Shown piece after piece: positions 58,935 to 64,000 of a stretch of DNA of 64,000 bases. Below the pieces are notes generated by a model. That model was given only the letters and a program-made list of their open reading frames with translations, was not told the origin of the DNA and did no database searches. Numbering within the stretch: position 1 is the stretch's first letter; every line of letters starts with the position of its first letter. Made by a program: the position numbers and the translations under genes. The stretch covers positions 2,046,001 through 2,110,000 of the forward strand of contig NZ_CP072844.1 in the NCBI RefSeq assembly GCF_017948405.1, read 5' to 3'. The DNA is from Psychrosphaera aestuarii. GTDB lineage: Bacteria; Pseudomonadota; Gammaproteobacteria; Enterobacterales; Alteromonadaceae.

Positions 58935-59576
58935 TCATTGATTAACTTTATACATTTTTATTAACAGAATGCCTCGAGAAATAATGCTCATACCGTTTAA
59001 AGTTAAAAGTGGCCACGCACTGCTCAAAGGAAGGGTTAAGGCAAAGGCTAACGTACTGACATCTTTAATTAAGATACTTTTTATTAGTGGAAAGGACAGC
59101 CCCCCCAGTGATTTTGATTTGTGCAGAAGCCAATATTGATGAAGCGTCCCCTGAACGAGTACTAGGGTAACAACGAGCATCAATACATCAGTTGCTATTT
59201 TTGCGACGGCTGGAAAGGGTCGATAGCCTATTGAAAGTAAGCCCATTCCAAACGCAAATGTCGAACCATAATAAACAATTGCATTAACATGCCCTTTTCG
59301 TTCTTGATATATACGAAACAATATTGCAATTAACAGCACTAGCGCACCAAAGCGAGTCCAAACCAAATAATGGTTAAATGGTTCTATTGCGATGCCAAAC
59401 ATAAAGTTAGCGTAAAACGCGAAAAAACTAGAGGCAAATTGGTTAATTGATAGGTTTTCGGTCGCTAAAAGGTTTTTAGACTTACGATCGTTTATCAAGA
59501 TAAGTTGCTTTGACAAGCCATACCAGGTTAACAAAAACAGGATAGAGCTAACCGCACCTAAAATATGGTAAAGCAT
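58935..59576 (-). CDS. Polytopic membrane protein, possibly PQ-loop/SWEET-like
   Basis: A 213-residue protein with about seven hydrophobic helices arranged in two groups, each with a similar loop (SINQFASSFFAFYANFMFGI and LGGLSFPLIKSILIKDVSTL), which hints at two PQ-loop-type repeats. The family is not certain. It sits between the prolyl oligopeptidase and the sensor/cyclase pair, with no operon partner. Confidence 0.65.
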   Translation of the reverse strand: MLYHILGAVSSILFLLTWYGLSKQLILINDRKSKNLLATENLSINQFASSFFAFYANFMFGIAIEPFNHYLVWTRFGALVLLIAILFRIYQERKGHVNAIVYYGSTFAFGMGLLSIGYRPFPAVAKIATDVLMLVVTLVLVQGTLHQYWLLHKSKSLGGLSFPLIKSILIKDVSTLAFALTLPLSSAWPLLTLNGMSIISRGILLIKMYKVNQ

Positions 59577-59616
59577 TGGGTTATCGTGACCTTACTGGTA
59601 TTACAATAATAAAATA

Positions 59617-59663
59617 TAAAAAAAGCAAAATAGCATGGCGTTAAAACGACAGACTATTTTGCT
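59617..59663 (-). terminator. Intrinsic terminator after the prolyl oligopeptidase
   Basis: On the minus strand AGCAAAATAG and CTATTTTGCT pair perfectly over ten bases around a 20-base loop, followed by a T-run. Confidence 0.85.
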
Positions 59664-59700
59664 CTTATTTAACACATTGGCGTTGACCAATAACGTTTGC

Positions 59701-61875
59701 TTAGATGTTTTCTACACCCATGTTATATAGTGTAAAGCCATAAATATCAGCATATTGCTTAATAGTTTTACTAATTGGCGTTCCTGCGCCATGGCCTGCA
59801 TCGGTTTCAATGCGAATTAATACTGGGTTTTTACCCGCTTGTTTTGCTTGAAGTTCAGCGGCAAACTTAAACGAGTGAGCAGGCACAACTCGATCATCAT
59901 GATCGCCAGTTGTTACCATAGTTGCTGGGTATTCAACGCCTTTTTTCACATTGTGAACAGGCGAGTAACCTAACAGATAATTAAACATTTCTGCATTGTC
60001 ATCTGAACGACCATAGTCGTAAGCCCAACCAGCACCAGCTGTGAATGTATGGTATCTAAGCATGTCTAAAACACCAACCGCTGGTAATGCCACTTTAAAT
60101 AACTCTGGACGTTGCGTCATTACTGCACCAACAAGAAGGCCACCATTTGAGCCACCCATAGCTGCCAATTTTTCTGACGACGTAATTTTACTTTCAATTA
60201 GGTATTCAGCAGCGCCAATAAAGTCGTCAAATACATTTTGTTTTTGCATTTGAGTACCCGCATCATGCCATTTCTTACCGTATTCACCACCACCACGAAG
60301 GTTCGCAACGGCATACACACCGCCAAGCTGAAGCCAAGCTGCACGTGTTGAACTAAAGCCAGGCTGTAAGCTTACATTAAAGCCACCATAACCGTATAAA
60401 ATAGTTGGGTTTGAGCCGTCTAACTTTAAGCCTTTTTTGTGGGTAATGATCATAGGAACTTTAGTACCGTCTTTAGACGTATAAAATACCTGTTTTGACT
60501 CGTAATTATCGCTATTAAATTTCACAGCAGACTTGTTGTAAACTTCAGACTTACCTGACTTAACGTCTAGCGAGAAAATAGTACGAGGCGTTTTGTAGTT
60601 GCTAAACGAGTAGTATACTTTTGCCTGTGAATCTTTGCCGTAGAAACCACCAGCACTGCCCACTTCCGGTAAGGCTATATCTCTAACTTTGTTGCCTTTA
60701 AGGTCAAATTGCTGGATTAAAGACGTCGCATCTTTCATGTATCGAGCAAATATGTAACCGCCGCCTTTTGAAACTGACAATACATTTTCTGTTTCAGGAA
60801 TAACATCAACCCAATTCTCTGGCGTTGGTTTACTTGCGTTTAATTTAACAACCCTTTTATTTGGGGCATCACGATCGGTTAATAAAAGAATGGTTTTTCC
60901 TTTATTCGCCAACAGTGAAATATCAGACTTAGTGTCATCAACAATGGTTTTTAACTTTGAATTTGGACGACTTAAATCTTTTAACAATAGTTTATTGCCG
61001 TAGGTCGAAACAGAAGCCGATACTAATAAGTAGCGACCATCACTTGTTACATCAGCACCAACATAGCGATGTTTTTCAGCGTCTGTGCCACCATAAACTA
61101 ATTTATCTTCCGCTTGTGACGTGCCTAAAACGTGGAAGTACAACTTGTGTTGATCAGTTTTTGCTGACAACTCGCTGCCTTTTGGCTTGTCGTAGCTTGA
61201 ATAGTAAAAGCCAGAGTTGCCAACCCATGCGATGCCACTAAATTTCAAATCAACAAGATCATTACCAATTTGCTTTTTCGTTTTGGTATTGATAATACGC
61301 GCTTTACGCCAGTCACTGCCGCCTTCCGATATCAAATACACGGCGTAAGAGCCATCTTCAGAAAAAGTGATACCCGACATAGAAACAGTGCCGTCGGCAC
61401 TAAATGAGTTAGGATCTAAAAATACTTCGGCTTCGCCGTCACCTTTTTTGCGGTATAAAACACTTTGGTTTTGTAGCCCGTCGTTTTTGTAAAAATAGGT
61501 GTAATCGCCTTCGATAAATGGCATGCCTACTTTTTCGTAATCTAACAATTCGCCTAATTGCTTTTCGATTTTAGCTCGATAAGGGATTGAGTCTAGGTAT
61601 TTATAAGTAGTTTTGTTCTGAGCTTTAACCCAGTCTGCCGTTTCGGCACTCATGTCATCTTCTAACCAACGATACGGATCGGCGACGTCTGTACCAAAGT
61701 AATTATCAACTACATCACCCTTTCGCGTGTCTGGGTAGGTAACCGCGGTGTAATTTTCTGAAACGATAGGTTTAACCACTTTTTTACCTGAAGGTTCTGA
61801 TTGAGGCGTTTGGCAACCTGCGATCATTAACGATGACAACAAGGCACTGCCTAAAATTAGTTTTTTGCTATTCAT
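59701..61875 (-). CDS. Prolyl oligopeptidase (S9A) lipoprotein
   Basis: A 724-residue periplasmic or surface serine peptidase. The signal ends in lipobox MIAGC (Cys21). A seven-bladed propeller (about 80-440) is followed by the alpha/beta-hydrolase domain with Ser576 in GGSNGGLL, Asp in GDHDDRVV and His695 in DAGHGAG. It cleaves short peptides after proline. Length fits the family (about 700 plus signal). Confidence 0.94.
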   Translation of the reverse strand: MNSKKLILGSALLSSLMIAGCQTPQSEPSGKKVVKPIVSENYTAVTYPDTRKGDVVDNYFGTDVADPYRWLEDDMSAETADWVKAQNKTTYKYLDSIPYRAKIEKQLGELLDYEKVGMPFIEGDYTYFYKNDGLQNQSVLYRKKGDGEAEVFLDPNSFSADGTVSMSGITFSEDGSYAVYLISEGGSDWRKARIINTKTKKQIGNDLVDLKFSGIAWVGNSGFYYSSYDKPKGSELSAKTDQHKLYFHVLGTSQAEDKLVYGGTDAEKHRYVGADVTSDGRYLLVSASVSTYGNKLLLKDLSRPNSKLKTIVDDTKSDISLLANKGKTILLLTDRDAPNKRVVKLNASKPTPENWVDVIPETENVLSVSKGGGYIFARYMKDATSLIQQFDLKGNKVRDIALPEVGSAGGFYGKDSQAKVYYSFSNYKTPRTIFSLDVKSGKSEVYNKSAVKFNSDNYESKQVFYTSKDGTKVPMIITHKKGLKLDGSNPTILYGYGGFNVSLQPGFSSTRAAWLQLGGVYAVANLRGGGEYGKKWHDAGTQMQKQNVFDDFIGAAEYLIESKITSSEKLAAMGGSNGGLLVGAVMTQRPELFKVALPAVGVLDMLRYHTFTAGAGWAYDYGRSDDNAEMFNYLLGYSPVHNVKKGVEYPATMVTTGDHDDRVVPAHSFKFAAELQAKQAGKNPVLIRIETDAGHGAGTPISKTIKQYADIYGFTLYNMGVENI

Positions 61876-62002
61876 TTATATCCCTTAAAAATGTTCTTTT
61901 TATTGGTTTGATACAACTTTACCTCAAAGTTACTCGAGCACCAATAAATCACTACCTATTATTGGGTTAAAGTCAGGGTTTAATAAGTTATTAAGGTTAA
62001 TA

Positions 62003-62713
62003 CTAGAGGATATTTAACGCTTTTTGTCTAAACGACTTACCAATTTTTATTTTAATACCATTACTTAAACTCAACCCTTCTTGATCAATTGCCGAAACTC
62101 TTGACCTTGCTACTACATAGGACTTGTGGACTTGTGTAAATAGGGCTTCAGGAAGCTCTGCCAATACCCTTTTTAGGGTACTATTGACCAATACCATCTG
62201 TGAACCGTCCCATACTTTCACATAATTGCCATAGGCTTCAATATAGTCAATATGGTCAAACTCAAACTTGCGCTTTTCACGATTCACTTTTAAGACAATA
62301 AAATTGTCGTGCGTCTCTGACTCCCGAGCTTCTATATTACTCGTTATATTTAATTGTAGTGCGTGTCTTTGTCTCACTTTATCGAGAGCCACTGAGAGCC
62401 GTTCTGCTGACGTTGGTTTCAATAAATAATCGGTCACATCGAGCTCAAAGCCTTCAATCGCATACTCTTGATAAGCACTAACAATAACGACTTGCGGTCG
62501 ATTAGTTAACACCTTTAATAAATCGATGCCATTTAACAGCGGCATATTGATATCTAAAAAAATTAAGTCTGTTTTGTTCTTCGCCAACCAGGACAATGCG
62601 TTTACCGGACTCGTAAATTGTTCAACAACATTAATGTCACTGTATTCCTTTATATGATGAAGCAAAACTTGGTGTGCCAAAGGCTCATCATCAACAATAA
62701 TCGCGTTAATCAC
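62003..62713 (-). CDS. LytTR-family response regulator
   Basis: A 236-residue regulator with a receiver domain (Asp54 in IFLDINMP) and a C-terminal LytTR DNA-binding domain (VNREKRKFEFDHIDYIEAYG, then HKSYVVARSRVSAI). GTG start with GGAGGG eight bases upstream. It follows the LytS-type kinase gene by 23 bases, so the two form a two-component pair. Confidence 0.93.
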   Translation of the reverse strand: MINAIIVDDEPLAHQVLLHHIKEYSDINVVEQFTSPVNALSWLAKNKTDLIFLDINMPLLNGIDLLKVLTNRPQVVIVSAYQEYAIEGFELDVTDYLLKPTSAERLSVALDKVRQRHALQLNITSNIEARESETHDNFIVLKVNREKRKFEFDHIDYIEAYGNYVKVWDGSQMVLVNSTLKRVLAELPEALFTQVHKSYVVARSRVSAIDQEGLSLSNGIKIKIGKSFRQKALNIL

Positions 62714-62736
62714 CGCTCGAACCCTCCTCTTTTGAA

Positions 62737-64000
62737 TTACTCTTTTGAACCTGCCGATTGAGCTATCGTTCTCTTTGGCTTAGCTTCACTAACTGGTTTC
62801 AACTCTATTTGCAATCTAGTTTGCCAAACGTCACTAACGCTGGACGTCGATAACGAATGTTGGTTTGGATACAATAACGACAAACGACGCTTGAGGTTAT
62901 CTAATCCTACGCCCTTTTGATGATGCTTAGGCTCTTTAAGAATCGGATTTTCGCAAACTAGCAACAAGCTATTTCCCGTTAGAGTTAACGTGATTTTTAT
63001 TGCTGCAGCGGGATCACCACCACCAGACTGAACACCATATTTAAAAGCGTTTTCAACGATATTAATTAATAACAGTGGCGCGATTACATGCTGTTTTTGT
63101 TGGTCTGGCCAAGAAGTTTCTACTGTATGAGCCTTGCTCAACCTAATTTCATGTAACGCGATAAAATCTTTTAAGTAATTAACTTCTTTCTCTAATTCAA
63201 CTAGTGCTAATTGACCGTCGTATACGGTATATCGAAGCAAATTAGACAATTTCATCACCATCTCAGGCGCTTGTTCAGACTTAGTCAGTGTTAACGCGTA
63301 AAGATTATTTAGGGTATTAAATAAGAAGTGTGGATTAATTTGTTGTTGCAGTAACTTCAATTCTGTCCATGTTTGCATGGATTTAATACGGCTGACTTCT
63401 ACCTCTTGTTGCTGTCGTTCAAAGGCCAAAACAATAGGTGTAGATATCGCAAATAAGAAAAACGTAAATCGATAATTCGCCATATCAAACGGATTATGAT
63501 CGCCCGAGGGTATCAAAGTAAATTTGTATTCATTTAACGGTAATTGTAAGGCAAGCCACGACAGCAAAGGTGTCAGTAAAACGATAAAAATGAGTGTAGA
63601 TGCCAAAAAGGATAACACGCCGTATTTTGAAAGTAGCTGACGGATAAAAAAATAGCGATTAACAAAATACACAAATCCAACAAGAAAACCTAAAATTAAA
63701 AATTGCCAAAAGTAGCCAATAAAAGTAGGAAACTCAGAAAAGATAAGCATAACATCAATCACTAAGTTTAAAGGTTGGCTTGCCATAGGGTTTTTATAAC
63801 CATTAAAGACCCCTGCCATCATAATACTCCAAACCACAATACCAATTATCACAATCGTATTTAGCGAAAAAAGGTTGGCTAAAATAGAGTCGGTATTACT
63901 TTTATGCTTACCTGATAAAAAATGATTTAACATGCTAAGAACGCTGGCAATAATAAAGAACAGCCATGCCTGGAAGCTAAATAAAATAGACTCAAATAAC
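62737..64000 (-). CDS. LytS/YehU-type sensor histidine kinase, 5'-truncated by the window
   Basis: Membrane kinase of the His_kinase (PF06580) family: the phospho-acceptor region QQINPHFLFNTLNNLYAL and a degenerate ATPase (NIVENAFKYG, KGVGLDNLKRRL). About four membrane helices precede it. An ATG lies at 63933, but the frame stays open to the window edge and codes a further hydrophobic helix (LFESILFSFQAWLFFIIASV), so the true start is probably beyond 64000. At least 420 residues are visible. Pairs with the LytTR regulator downstream. Confidence 0.88.
   Translation of the reverse strand, partial: LFESILFSFQAWLFFIIASVLSMLNHFLSGKHKSNTDSILANLFSLNTIVIIGIVVWSIMMAGVFNGYKNPMASQPLNLVIDVMLIFSEFPTFIGYFWQFLILGFLVGFVYFVNRYFFIRQLLSKYGVLSFLASTLIFIVLLTPLLSWLALQLPLNEYKFTLIPSGDHNPFDMANYRFTFFLFAISTPIVLAFERQQQEVEVSRIKSMQTWTELKLLQQQINPHFLFNTLNNLYALTLTKSEQAPEMVMKLSNLLRYTVYDGQLALVELEKEVNYLKDFIALHEIRLSKAHTVETSWPDQQKQHVIAPLLLINIVENAFKYGVQSGGGDPAAAIKITLTLTGNSLLLVCENPILKEPKHHQKGVGLDNLKRRLSLLYPNQHSLSTSSVSDVWQTRLQIELKPVSEAKPKRTIAQSAGSKE

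Overview
The window is a low-GC, gene-dense stretch of a gammaproteobacterial chromosome. Its gene orders (lolB divergent from hemA-prfA-prmC; lolB-ispE-prs; rplY-pth-ychF; ubiF divergent from miaB-ybeZ-ybeY-ybeX-lnt) are those of Enterobacterales, Vibrionales and Alteromonadales. Protein character, base composition and the many signalling and envelope genes suggest a marine member of Alteromonadales close to Colwellia/Thalassotalea. The genus is inference. LAYOUT. (1) 1-11.4 kb, minus strand: hemA-prfA-prmC, then an HD-GYP response regulator, sirB2, sirB1, a DUF819 membrane protein, kdsA, a KAS III-like synthase, and lysC behind a clear lysine riboswitch. (2) 11.4-18.3 kb, mostly plus strand: lolB-ispE-prs, a small minus-strand membrane protein/lipoprotein pair, rplY with a probable autoregulatory leader, pth, ychF, and a four-tRNA operon (Met, Leu, Gln, Gln) with its own promoter and terminator. 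(3) 18.4-26.8 kb: a FadL-type porin, ubiF, and the miaB-ybeZ-ybeY-ybeX-lnt operon. (4) 26.7-33.8 kb, accessory: a MalY/PatB-type lyase, small hypothetical genes, a 3-oxoacid CoA-transferase (scoAB) beside a decayed 3-hydroxybutyrate dehydrogenase, an esterase behind a decayed transporter gene, an EAL-HDOD regulator and a GIY-YIG protein. (5) 33.9-43.6 kb, plus strand: a RhlE-like helicase, a CPA2 antiporter, a 1059-residue repeat lipoprotein, an iodotyrosine-deiodinase-like flavoprotein, a Tas-type aldo-keto reductase, and a YtrA-type GntR regulator with a membrane partner and a palindromic operator. (6) 43.6-50.5 kb: a solute-binding protein overlapping a hybrid histidine kinase, then a desaturase/reductase operon divergent from a TetR regulator with palindromes on the shared promoter region. 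(7) 50.6-64 kb, mostly minus strand: efpL (yeiP), a kynureninase-like enzyme, azoR, an NTF2-like exported protein, a choice-of-anchor lipoprotein, a double cupin, small membrane proteins, a sensor gene overlapping a diguanylate cyclase that carries an amber codon just before GGEEF, a prolyl oligopeptidase lipoprotein, and a LytS/LytR pair whose kinase runs off the right edge. HOW IT WORKS TOGETHER. The left half is housekeeping: lysine, heme, LPS, isoprenoid and nucleotide precursors; translation termination, release-factor methylation and tRNA supply; lipoprotein maturation by Lnt and LolB. The right half is accessory signalling (c-di-GMP, two-component systems), lipid remodelling and envelope proteins. 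Three loci show decay: the dehydrogenase remnant, the transporter remnant and the interrupted cyclase. I saw no CRISPR array, insertion sequence, prophage or complete secretion system, and no convincing new multi-gene defence system. The loci most worth follow-up are the interrupted cyclase with its cysteine-rich sensor, the binding-protein/kinase pair, and the deiodinase homologue.
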